Assembly (NCBI GenBank): GCA_951394045.1
Contig: OX595999.1
Location: 1,785,978-1,849,977, forward strand
Length of the DNA stretch: 64,000 bases
Direction of reading: 5' to 3'
Source: Nitzschia sp. DOCU1
Lineage: Eukaryota > Bacillariophyta > Bacillariophyceae > Bacillariales > Bacillariaceae
Below the pieces are notes generated by a model that was given only the letters and a program-made list of their open reading frames with translations, ran no database searches and had not been told where the DNA came from. Shown piece after piece: positions 22,100 through 32,200 of this stretch (positions are counted from its first letter, which is position 1; every line of letters begins with the position of its first letter). The position numbers and the translations under genes are program-made.

Positions 22100-22165
22100 G
22101 CTTTTCGACAGATCGGCACACGACGTCATCGATAGATGCCGATGCGATTTTGTCAATGGAAGTCG

Positions 22166-22211
22166 TGACGTCATAAAATCATTAATGCCCTATTCTGATT
22201 GAGTGACGTCA
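22166..22211. promoter_or_regulatory. Two TGACGTCA boxes (CRE-like)
   Basis: Perfect TGACGTCA palindromes are at 22166-22173 and 22204-22211, with a half-site ACGTCA at 22123-22128. In the diatom Phaeodactylum, CRE-like elements bound by bZIP factors mediate CO2/cAMP-responsive transcription. These lie upstream of the plastid-protein gene at 20996-21841. Function here is inference. Confidence 0.55.
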
Positions 22212-22740
22212 TGGACGACCGGCAAACCCTCCCTTGTTGCCGTCCTCTTCTCACCGACATCTAAGATTCCAGGGATCATAGCAGCTACTAGAGCATTATA
22301 GTACCTTGAATCCTATCGCAAAGGCCACGACCATCGGCTGTCCCGTGACGCATTACCCTTTCTAGTCGAACCGTTAGCCCAGAGGGGATGGCGGCGGCCA
22401 GCTACGTGATGCGATTGCGGCAAACTGCATGACAAAGATACAATACTGTGGTGGACCTTCCTTTAGTGTCATAGGAATATCATGTAGCCGTCTGCTAATC
22501 GCTGTGTAACAAGACAAATCGTATCGGCAGAAGACTATAGCAGGCTGCTTGAGAAAGGCGCTGACTAGTTGCTTTCGACCAGTCAAAGAAGAGATCAACT
22601 CTTCCTCTTTGTTGCTCTTAGGAAACACTACTTCTACCGCATACTTTAACTCGTAGTTGGGCGCTCTTCGTGGGATCCTTTTTACGTCCCCTGTTGAGCT
22701 ATCAACATGTACGGTGGGGGCTCCCGTCTCCTCGTAATCT

Positions 22741-24400
22741 TCATTGCAACACTAGTTTCCGGATTCGACGCCGGCGCAGAGAGATAAACGCTGCGACCTT
22801 CTTTCGTCGGGGAGAACGACGATATTTCTTTCTACCCGTGTTTTCCATTTCGGCTGTGCAAGGGCGCTTTTTGCGACCTATATGACTCGGAGCGAATCCT
22901 ATTTCCTCGAGAGCTGTCAGCCGATTTTCAGGAAGTGAGCCGATTCCTCTTATAACTTTTTGATATATTCGTCGCTGGCATGGAACCCAAGCATCTAGCC
23001 AACGGTTCTCTTTCCAATTTACAGGTACACGTATATGTCCAAACCGTTGCTTGAACGCCTTCAATCGCTCGAATCGTTCAAACCACGTCTTTTCCTTCGA
23101 TTCAAGCGAGGGCTTGACTTTCGGAGGATCCCAACAAAATCCAAGCCTGTCGAGTTTTTCCTTTCGTTCCAATTGATAGTCATTGTCGTGACGATACATT
23201 GCACGTTGTGTGCTGACCCAAAAATACATTTTTTCCCCTGTTGTAGGAACGTGACAGTGGCCGTACCTTCGGTGAAATTCCACAAGTTCTTCATAGCGGG
23301 CCAATTTTCATCGCGCACGGTCTTTTCCAAACAAAATCCAAGCCTGACGAGTTTTTCCTTTCGTTCCAACGGATAATCGTTCTCGTCTCGATACTTTTTA
23401 AGTTGTCTATATCGTAAATTGAGGCATCCCCTGTTTTAGGAACACGCCAGTTGCCGTACCTTCGGTGAAATTCCACAAGTTGCTCATAGCGAGCATTCCA
23501 CTTTGCAACGTTCCCGGCCTTTTGACTTGATATCTTAGTAGAATCCCAACAAAATCCAAGCCTGTCGAGTTTTCCTTTTCGTTCCAACGGATAGTCATTC
23601 TCGTGTAGATACTTCAAACGTTGTGCATTGACCCAACCGTGAAGTGAGGCATTCTCCGTTTTAGGAACGCGACAGTGGCCGTGCCCCTGGTGAAATTCCA
23701 CAAGTTCTTAATAGCGAGCATTCCACTTTTCATCGTGCTCGGCCTTCCTACTTGATGGCTTGCTGCTCGACGGATCCTTGCCCGTTACGGCTTTGACCAA
23801 ATCCTTTCTAACGGGGCTTCCAACCTGTTCTCTCTTTTGCACACCGTTCTCCTTCGCGTCTTGTAGTCGGGTGGGGAGGTTTCGTACAGACTTGGATTTC
23901 TTATTGGGATGCGTGTCCCCGTCGTCACCTTCCAGTTTTCTTTTCTGAACACGGGCTTCTTTCTCTGCTTGTCGTCGGGTGGGGAGTTTTCGCCTGGGCT
24001 CGGATGCTTTCTTAGGGTGCTGGTCGCCGTCTTCATTGTCTTCGAGGCCCCGCTCGGCTTCGCCTTCGTCTTGGCTCATCAAAATATGCCTTGTCCGCCT
24101 AGAAGCCACCTTAGCCACTGATTTTGCGGCGTCTTGTCCTTGCCATTCGAGCAAGGCCGATACCAGCAGCGGTGGACGGTGGGGCTTTAAGGGTTTCTTG
24201 TTGAGTTCGGTAGACGACGCCGTCAGCAGAAATAACCTTTGGAACATCCGAAGAAAGGATTCCCGCAGTCCCAACCCTCTCTGGAGTCGAGTGTTCTGTT
24301 TTGTGACAGAGTTTTGTGCGAACTGCCAGTCCAAGTACTCATAAATCGATTCGTGAAGGAACGCAAGGTCCTGGTCCGAAAGTGAAGGCGCAGATGTCAT
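22741..24400 (-). pseudogene. Decayed HA-repeat gene, paralogue of the 25256-28576 gene
   Basis: The N-terminus (ATG 24400, MTSAPSLSDQDLAFLHESIYEYL) is nearly identical to that of the neighbouring intact gene. A nonsense codon follows: at 23708 the expected Y-E-E-L-V-E-F-H reads Y-stop-E-L-V. The next frames carry HA units in order (VEFHQGHGHCRVP, VEFHRRYGNWRVP, VEFHRRYGHCHVP, KAFKQRFGHIRVP), but at least two frameshifts separate them, one after GDASIYD near 23411 and one near 23300. Compared with the paralogue, the middle acidic region is mostly missing. The last HA unit is intact up to the stop at 22741. Several disabling changes make a functional full-length product unlikely, although a truncated 230-residue N-terminal protein could still be made. 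Confidence 0.85.
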
Positions 24401-25255
24401 GGTATAGTAGAGGCAAACGATCTTCTGAGAGGAAATGATGCGTAAGTATACTGGCTGCTTCCGCCACAACCCCCGCAGTCCTGGACATTGTAGTTTGCTT
24501 CAATCTCGTGTGTTTGGCAGTGCCCAAAATGAAAGGCAACGTCCAAGCGATGCTCCTGAGAATGATAAAGGATGACCACTCTCGTGGATGACACACATCA
24601 AAAGTTGGATACTTTTTTGAAGTCGGTGACGTCATGAACGTCGTTGAAAGCTCCTATGTATGCCAGTATTCTCACAGGTGACGTCATCGACGGACAGTCA
24701 ACCGTCTCCCTATCGTCCTCTCGCTAACCTCTAGGGATCAATGGAGCATACCAGCATTGAATCCCATCGCAAAGCTACGACCGTCGACTATTATCCAGTG
24801 ACTCGCTATCGCCCTATCTTCGATTGGAATACCGGTAGATAGCCAAAAGGGGATGGCCAGCGACGTGATGCGATTGCGGCAAAATGCATAAAAAAACAGG
24901 TAGACGCTGGAGACGGTGTCAACATTCTTGTATCTTATAGTATCGCCAGAAGCTATCGATAGCTCATTCCTGGAAAAGAAGTTATGATACTACGCAGCGG
25001 CAAAGTTCGGTTTCCGCCATTTAATCTTGCGTACACACAGGAGACGTATTCGGCCGATCTGCCCCTCCCCTTTTTCGCGCAAGTTCATTCAGCGAATTAC
25101 GAATATCACGCAGTCGTCGGCTAATCGGCAAAAGAATAGCAGACCGCTTGTAAATGCGCCGACTCTGTCCATTCGTTGTGACTGTCGCTGTCCTTAGGAT
25201 TCGTCCAGCCGCATCCTTGGGCCCGACTGGCGACGCGCACTCGGGTGCTCTTTCT
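24401..25255. other. Duplicated promoter/3'-flank region between HA genes
   Basis: It contains two TGACGTCA boxes (24628-24635 and 24679-24686) upstream of the decayed HA gene, then sequence homologous to 22204-22630. At 25021-25262 a minus-strand frame continues the C-terminus of the intact HA gene in another frame (KERAPECASPVGPKDAAG...ISRRLRDIRNSLNEL). No separate gene is supported. Confidence 0.6.
24628..24686. promoter_or_regulatory. Two TGACGTCA boxes upstream of the decayed HA gene
   Basis: Perfect palindromes are at 24628-24635 and 24679-24686, about 230-290 bp upstream of the pseudogene start. The second is embedded in a block (gtgacgtcat..acg) shared with 22203 and 28909. Confidence 0.5.
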
Positions 25256-28200
25256 TTAGGAGGTCCCTGTGGAACCAGCAGGAGCATCCACGGGGGAGGT
25301 TCTCGTCCTGTCATCCTCGTCATTCTTCGTTGACTCATGCTCGGGCGTTCTTTCTTTGAGAGATGCGTCTTGTACCCCTGTTGAACCAGCAGCATCCACT
25401 GTGGAGGCTCTCGTCTCCTCGCCTTCTTCATTGTCAGTTGCCTCATTCTCGGGTGCTCTTTCATGGGAAAAGGCTTCCTGCGCCCCCTTTGAACCAGCAG
25501 CAGCATCCACGGTGCGGACTTCCGTCTGCTCGTCTTCTTCATCGTCAACCGCAACCGCCACAAGAATGCTTGAATCCGAATTCGACGCCACATCTGGATC
25601 ATCTTGGAGAGCCACAACTTCAAGGTCAGTTACTTGAGACAAATTATGATCTCTCTTTTTGCCGCTGTGGATTTTTTCCGAAGGGCTGGTTGGATTTTGG
25701 TCTGTCTGGCCATTTTCCGTCGCTGTTGATGGTGTTCTACCGGCCTTTCTATTCAAAGCCTGGTCAAACCCGATTTCTTGGAGAGCTTTTCGTCGACTTT
25801 CAGGAAATGAGCTACTAGCTTGACGATAATGTGCTCGCTGGTGTCGAACCCAATTGCCAAGGGCAGGGTTTTCTTCCCACGTCCGAGGTACATCCATATG
25901 TCCAAAGCGCTTCTTGAAGACCTTCAGTTGCTCGAGTCTTTCCAACCACAACCTCTCCGACAAAAGCTGCGCAGCTTTTGTCGGAGAGGTTGGCAGAGTT
26001 TGGTCGATCTCTTCAATGTTGCCCTTTCTTGAAATTATGCCGGCACCCGGTGCCGGTGCTGCGGCCTCTCTATTCACAGCCTGACCAAATCCGATTTCTT
26101 CGAGAGCTTTCCGTCGATATGCAGGAAATGAGCCGACTCCCTTCCGAGCTTTACGATAATGTGCTCGCTGGTGTCGAACCCAATTCCATAACGCAGGATT
26201 TTCTGTCCACGTTCGAGGTACGTCCATATGTCCAAAGCGCTTCTTGAAGGCTTTCAATTGGTTGAATTTCTCAAACCACGCCATTTCATAGTTAGATGAA
26301 GCTGAGCTCGTTTTTTTGCTGTTGCTCCTAGGTACGCCTTCTGCCGCGTTTCCCTGCACGCGCGCTCTTCTTTTTGGAGATCCGTCTTCTACCTCTGTTG
26401 GACCATCATCAGCATCCAGGGTGGGGGCTTTCATCTCCTCGTCTATTTCATTGCCCAAAGCAACCGCGGATATACTATCATCCGAACTCGACGTCGCATC
26501 CGACTCATTTTGAACAGGTGCAACTTCAATCTCCTTTCCTCGGGAAGAACGACGATGTGTCTTTTGATCCGTTTCGTAATAATCTGTCGGTACAGAGCGC
26601 TTTTTGGTGGAACCTGAGGCCGCGGGTGACGCCGCCGTTGCTGCGACGTCACTATTCACGAGCGGAGAGAAACCGATCTGCTTGAGAGCGTTTAGTCGAA
26701 TTCTAGGAAATGAACCAATTCCCTTCAAAGCATTTCGACAATATTCTCGCTGGTGTCGCACCCAATTGTCAAGGGCGGGGTTCTCTTCCCACTTTGGAGG
26801 TACATTCGTATGTCCAAAGCGCTTCTTGAATGCCTTCAACTGCTCGAATCGTTCAAACCACGCCTGTTGCTGCACGTCAGAATGAGGTCCAGAGGCAACG
26901 GTTTGTTCAACCGAAGACGTCTCTTTCGTAGGATCCCAACAAAATCCAAGCCTGTCGAGGTTTACCTTTCGTTCCAACGGATAGTCGTCCTTGTCTCGAT
27001 ACTTTGCACGCTGCTTCTTGACCCAATTGTAAAGTTTAGCATCCCCTGTAGGAACGCGACAGTGACCATACATTCGGTGAAATTCCACAAGTTGCTCATA
27101 GCGAACATTCCACCTTTCATCGTACGCGGCCTGCTGACTTGAAGGCTTGCTTCTATCGGCCGATGGATTCCTGCCCATTACGGCATTGACCACATCCTTT
27201 CTAACGGAGCTTCCGACCGGTTTCCTCTGTCGCACTCCGTTCTCCTTCGCGTCTTGTTGTCGAGTGGGGAGTTTTCGTGTGGACTTAGATTTCTTATTGG
27301 GATGCGTGCCCTCGTCGTCATCTTGGATCAACAAGTCATGCCGCGGCCGCTTCGAAGTAACTCTCCTATTGTCTTCATCGTCCGTATCTTCATCTTCCGT
27401 CTCTTGGTCGTCGTCCTCTTCGGACTCACTGTGTACACTCTGCAATAACCAATCTGGTTCCATAGTCGCCACTAGATTCGGTAGTAGACCCAACTTGTTG
27501 AGTGTGTCTCGTTGATCCTTCGGAAACTCGACAAAGCCAGCATCCCATTCTCGGTAGCGATGAACTTGAGATTGAAGCCAGTTTTTGGCGGCGTCCTGTT
27601 CCGCCTGTTTCACTAGTATATCCAATGTTTCCTTGCCTTTAGATTTCTTGCTGGCGGAGTTGGTATCAGCAGTAGCAGGAGTCTCGTTCTTGGCGGCGTC
27701 TTGTGGCAGTGTTTGTGTCGCCTCGTCTGCATCGGTCGCCTCATCCAAAAACACAGCCTGCGGTGCCAGGTACGGCTTGAAAGCCTCAAAAGCCTTGGTC
27801 CACTCGTCTCGTTCTTGTCGAGTCGGCGCCGATCGTTCCACGACAATGCTTGTATTTTCGTAAGCAGGAATCTCCCATTGAAATCCTAGCAGATTCAACT
27901 TGCTGATCCTCTCCAATGTCAAGTGCGAAGATGAGGTCTTATCCTCATGGCTGCTTTCGGATTCGTCTTCTTCTTCGTCGACATCCTTTTTGTCTGCACC
28001 CGCCGACTTGTCGGCATCATTTCCTGGAGTGACTTCCTTTTTGTTTTCTGTAGTATCCGGGATACTTAATTCCTTGCCAGTCACCTTGCCACCCACGTGA
28101 CCGTCAGAGCCAATCGAAGTCTTTTCAGCCCCCGTCAATTCTTCTTCTTCTGCTGCTGGTTCCGACGAATGATGATATTTGTGATAGACGAATCGTTGAT

Positions 28201-28576
28201 GGACACACCAGCTTAGAAACCCCCGTGGATCTGAGGAATCAGGGGGGAGCTTTTTGTGTTTTAAGCAATGGTCCAGCGCTTGATAATAATCCTCCCACAC
28301 CAGTGGTATAGCAGGCTCTGGCGGATTTTTGCTCTGCCATTCAAGCAAGGCCGATACCAGGAGCGGTCGATAGCTGGGCTCCGCGTATTTCTTTTCGGGT
28401 TTAATAGACGAAGTCGGCAGCAGGAATAATTTCTGAAACATTCGGAGAAAGGGTTCTTCTTCTTTGCGTCGAGCATTTCGTTTCCAGTTGTGTGCAAGCT
28501 GCCACTCCAAGTATTCGTAAATCGATTCGTGAAGGAACGCAAGGTCCTGGTCCGAAAGTGAAGACGCAGACGTCAT
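25256..28576 (-). CDS. Large HA-repeat protein with a novel N-terminal domain
   Basis: The protein has 1,106 residues from ATG 28576 (MTSASSLSDQDLAFLHESIYEYLEW); an upstream ATG at 28789 is open but has no counterpart in the paralogue. Residues 8-82 form a helical domain shared with the decayed copy and, more distantly, with the 29258-32389 protein. A weak HA-like unit lies at 93-133, then long acidic/lysine-rich linkers. Four clear HA units are at about 489-548 (EQLVEFHRMYGHCRVP), 573-637, 767-831 and 877-938 (each KxFKKRFGHx(D/N)VP with NWVRHQR). The C-terminal 150 residues are acidic imperfect repeats (VDAAGSTGVQDASLKERTPEHE). No helicase or nuclease motif is seen. Nucleic-acid binding is inferred from the HA domain. 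The stop at 25256 may result from a frameshift, because a similar repeat (KERAPECA) continues in another frame. Confidence 0.85.
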   Translation of the reverse strand: MTSASSLSDQDLAFLHESIYEYLEWQLAHNWKRNARRKEEEPFLRMFQKLFLLPTSSIKPEKKYAEPSYRPLLVSALLEWQSKNPPEPAIPLVWEDYYQALDHCLKHKKLPPDSSDPRGFLSWCVHQRFVYHKYHHSSEPAAEEEELTGAEKTSIGSDGHVGGKVTGKELSIPDTTENKKEVTPGNDADKSAGADKKDVDEEEDESESSHEDKTSSSHLTLERISKLNLLGFQWEIPAYENTSIVVERSAPTRQERDEWTKAFEAFKPYLAPQAVFLDEATDADEATQTLPQDAAKNETPATADTNSASKKSKGKETLDILVKQAEQDAAKNWLQSQVHRYREWDAGFVEFPKDQRDTLNKLGLLPNLVATMEPDWLLQSVHSESEEDDDQETEDEDTDDEDNRRVTSKRPRHDLLIQDDDEGTHPNKKSKSTRKLPTRQQDAKENGVRQRKPVGSSVRKDVVNAVMGRNPSADRSKPSSQQAAYDERWNVRYEQLVEFHRMYGHCRVPTGDAKLYNWVKKQRAKYRDKDDYPLERKVNLDRLGFCWDPTKETSSVEQTVASGPHSDVQQQAWFERFEQLKAFKKRFGHTNVPPKWEENPALDNWVRHQREYCRNALKGIGSFPRIRLNALKQIGFSPLVNSDVAATAASPAASGSTKKRSVPTDYYETDQKTHRRSSRGKEIEVAPVQNESDATSSSDDSISAVALGNEIDEEMKAPTLDADDGPTEVEDGSPKRRARVQGNAAEGVPRSNSKKTSSASSNYEMAWFEKFNQLKAFKKRFGHMDVPRTWTENPALWNWVRHQRAHYRKARKGVGSFPAYRRKALEEIGFGQAVNREAAAPAPGAGIISRKGNIEEIDQTLPTSPTKAAQLLSERLWLERLEQLKVFKKRFGHMDVPRTWEENPALGNWVRHQRAHYRQASSSFPESRRKALQEIGFDQALNRKAGRTPSTATENGQTDQNPTSPSEKIHSGKKRDHNLSQVTDLEVVALQDDPDVASNSDSSILVAVAVDDEEDEQTEVRTVDAAAGSKGAQEAFSHERAPENEATDNEEGEETRASTVDAAGSTGVQDASLKERTPEHESTKNDEDDRTRTSPVDAPAGSTGTS
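25951..25990. repeat. 40-bp perfect palindrome inside the HA coding sequence
   Basis: The left half acctctccgacaaaagctgc is the exact reverse complement of the right half, with no spacer. It lies in frame and encodes about residues 863-876, just before the last HA unit. Confidence 0.95.
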
Positions 28577-29257
28577 GGTGGTTAAAGTGGCACTAGCTGT
28601 ACCGCTAGTCTTTTCAGAGGGAATGGTACGTAAGGATTCTACTACCGCCACAACCCCCCACACTCCCGGTCTAATTTGCTTCAGTCTCGTATGTTTCCAG
28701 CGGTGACCGAAAGCAAAGGCGACTCCGAAGTTAAGGCTCCTGAAGGAAGATGGTGCATGACAGCGAGACGCTATCGAAATGACCTTCATGATCTATCGCC
28801 ATGGTGGGCCGCCGGTGCTACTTCGAATTCGCTGGCACGCTCGCGCATATTCATCATTACGAATAAAATAAGCCCTTCACATAGGCCCGACGCGGACTAC
28901 GGAGACTCGTGACGTCATTCACGACTGGAAGGAAGAGCCTTTCCCTTGCCGTTTTCAACGTTTGGCCACCTTCTCTCATAGTTTTGCTTCAAAGTTGTGG
29001 ACGCGCGGGTTCTTCGGCAATAGCTAGCTAGCTAGTACTAACATGACATGTATACGATAGTAGTTTCTAGCTAGCGTGTTCTTCTTGTCAAATTGCTAGT
29101 TTGTACGACATCGCTATCCTGTGGAGACGAAAGAAGGAGCTGTTGCGGGATTAGGAATAGTGCCGTGATGCTATAATATAACTGTAGGAGCTTCAACTAG
29201 TCACAGATAGACACAACCAGAACAAATCAGCATTGCCGCCGCTACCCAAAAAAAATA
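28577..29257. other. Intergenic region upstream of the large HA gene
   Basis: It holds one TGACGTCA box at 28910-28917, followed by sequence similar to 22204 and 24679 (the repeated promoter block), and CTAG-rich sequence at 29020-29080. No gene is supported. Confidence 0.5.
28910..28917. promoter_or_regulatory. TGACGTCA box upstream of the large HA gene
   Basis: A perfect CRE-like palindrome lies 334 bp upstream of the ATG at 28576, at a spacing comparable to that at the duplicated loci. Confidence 0.5.
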
Positions 29258-32200
29258 CTACGCCGGCGGCGGGTTTTGCTGGTTTGGATAGTGAAACGAG
29301 CCATTAAACGATCCATTCGTCGGCCAGTTTTCCCATGGACCGGAGGGGTTCATTCGTTGCTGGTGCTGATACCACTGTTGCTCGTAAACCTGCCGCTGCC
29401 ATTGCTGTTGCAGCAAAACCTGGAGCTGCTGCTGTTGTTGCTGCTCGAGAGTTGGTTGATAACCTGCGAACGGAAACTGTACTGCTGGCTTCGTCTGTGA
29501 CGTGACGGATGATTCAGGCTTGCTGGATTTGTCGGCCGACGTGTCCTTGGCGTTGTCACCGCCGCCAGGTGCTCCACAGACCCCATTATTACCCATGGCA
29601 GCTAAAACGGCCGCGACATTTGTGCCCTGCGGAAAGTTTGGAGTGGAGAATTGATTTTGCCCTTGCTGCGTAGAGTTGAGGAGGTTTTGTAACTGCTGTT
29701 GCGCCGCGGTTGCGAGCTGTTGCTGTTCCTGCAGTCTTAGAAATCCAACAATCATAGATTGATAGGGATCGGTTGCAGTAGTTGTGCCAGATGAGGCTTC
29801 ACCAGAACTTGCGCGTGTCGCCGCGGCGGCAGCAGCAACAGCAGTAACACCACTATTCGGATTTGAACAGGGAAGAGGACTGATTCCATTCGATTGGGCA
29901 GTTTGCCGCAGAGTCGCTTGTTCTGCAGCCAATGCCGTCTGCTGTTCCAAAGACAACGACGGGGGTGCATTCTGCTGGACTGCATTCGTAGAATATTGAT
30001 CCTCCGTAGCTGCACTATCGCCATCTACAGTTCCAGGATTCAACGCTGTTTTTCGCTCAGCTGCAGGCTTGTAATCTTGCAAGTTTGTTAGTCCCAAAGA
30101 CTCCAATGCTTGTCGTTTGACGGGATCATAGTCCGACTCATGATTTCGCATTCGATACTTTTGATTCATAAGCCACGAATACAGTTTGACATTATTTTGC
30201 CAAGCCACAGTCTTGGGAGCACCAGGTTCCAGTCTGGATAAATAGTCGAGCAATTCTTGGTATCGGTCCTTCCACTTTCCAAAGAGTGCATTGTTTGCGT
30301 CGGAATCTGTGTCGTCGGCTTCGCCCATGTCAGAGGATCGTCGGGTGGCCACTGGCAGTTTCAATTTTAGCTTTTCTAGTTTGGCACGTCGTTCGGGATC
30401 ATAGTCCTCTGATTTGCGCATGAGCCGATGTTGATCTCGGAACCACTTGTAGAGGCTGGGAGAAACGCCCTCTAGGTAATCACGGTCGGGATGCTCTTTG
30501 CAGTAGTCAAGCAGTTCCTGATAGTGCTCATCAAACGACTTGCGCCCCTCGGCCGTACCGGACCGCCTCAAGCCCATAGAAACGAGAGCTTCCATTTGAT
30601 TGGGGTCATATTCGTCAGGGTGGTTCTTGATCTTCCAAAGCTGCGCTTGAAACCATTTTAAGAGGCTTGGATACTCCTTGATATCAATGTAGTCTCTATC
30701 AGGATGCTGAGAGCAGTATTCGAGTAATTCTACATATCGCTCATCCCAGCTCTTGCGATCTTCACGCTCCCGAGACGTATGATGGAACTTGATACCCTTT
30801 TCATATTGTTCCAAGGTGGGGTGGTTTTCCCATACTCGCAATGATTCCAAAGCCGCCTTTCTCTTGGGTCCCATTTTGTCGGGAAAGTCACGAAGTGCGG
30901 ACTTGTTCTTGGCCAGCCAGCGAAAAAGATCTGGATGGGCCTTTTCGTTTAGCTTGGTGGCGTTGGGACATCTCATTTCAAATTCCTTTACTTCCATCAA
31001 CTTTTTTACCCATACACCCGTCGTTGGTTTCGCCCCTGCGGAACCGACAGAAGACGTACGAGCCGGTGGCTTGAGCGGAGAAGCTGCAGCGACGAGGGTT
31101 TTCTTCTTTTTCATGAGAATAGGAGAATGCTTTGTCTTGCCAGGCGGCGACGCCGCCGCAGCACTGAGCCCTGCCTTTACTGCATGTGCCTTTTTCTTGG
31201 GGCGCTCCTTTTGGTTCGCAGCAGAAAGATTACTAATCTTCTTCTTCGTGGAAGAGGCGTTTGCTGCTTTCGGCGCGGGCTTCCTTTCGGCCAAACGTGC
31301 CGCAGCGCTGTTAGAGGTGGGTTTCGAAGACTTTGCTGCGCCACCATTGTTTGAAATTCTGTTTTCTTTCTTGCCTTTCTTTTGACCCGGAAAGCTGCTA
31401 GGCTCTCTCGCCTTTTTGGTCGGGGTGGTAGTAGCAGGGGTAGTCGCATCAATTTCCATGTCCATTTGTGCGATTGCATTTTGCGCCACCATTGGTTCGC
31501 CCATCTTTTGCTTCTTACTCTTACTGTCCGCCGTTGGTTGAATGGTTTCTCCAGGATGCAGCAAGTCCACTAGATTTTCAAGCTGTAGGTTGGCCAAGAG
31601 TCGCTTCCGTTTGGGTAAATATTGGTGGGGATCCGAGCGAATCCGGTGATTTTGATCGGCCAACCATTGAAATAGAGCTGGATCTTGTCCTCGTGGAAAA
31701 TAAAATTTGTCGGGATTGTCTTGTCGAAATTGCTTTGCCTTGCGATAAAATGTCTTCCATTGATTGTCTTTCTTCGGCGCCGCAATAGGTGGTGTCTGCA
31801 GTGGGGCAGCATCAGCAACTGCTGGACCGACGACAGTCGCTGCTTCAGCCGCTAAATCGACGACAGTCGGTGCTTCAGCGTCCGCCACTGATGGGGGTTC
31901 CAGAACTTGTGGCGGCAGCAGCAGCTGCTGTGTCTCAGAAGCGGACGGGGGCTCCATGACTATTGTGCCTTCTGCGACCGGGGCTGATCCGGTGTCATGC
32001 TGATTCGTTTGAGGAGCAGCCTGGGATTCGTCCTTTTCTGCTTCCTTTTTCAGTTCGGTTTCAAAAGTGGCTCCATATTTTCGTCTCCAAGTGGCATTCC
32101 AGTTTCGAGAAAAGTGTTGCACCGCCAAAAGCACAAAGGGGGGTTGTTTAATATCGACAGTCCGCTTTTTCTTTAGGAATAACTCTGGGAATTCCATCTC

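Larger units (their letters stand above)
21842..22740. other. Intergenic region: palindromic element, TGACGTCA boxes and 3' flank of a decayed HA gene
   Basis: Besides the items listed separately, about 22204-22630 is homologous to 24679-25110. It includes a shared block with gtgatgcgattgcggcaaa, so it is the downstream flank of a tandemly duplicated HA-gene unit. The minus-strand frame at 22374-22628 contains ISRRLHDIP, matching ISRRLRDIR in the frame-shifted tail of the intact paralogue. Confidence 0.6.

Noticed and set aside
25021..25623. 200-codon minus-strand open frame as a separate gene
   Set aside because: Its first two thirds overlap the HA gene in another frame; only the last part is protein-like, and it reads as a frame-shifted tail of that gene.
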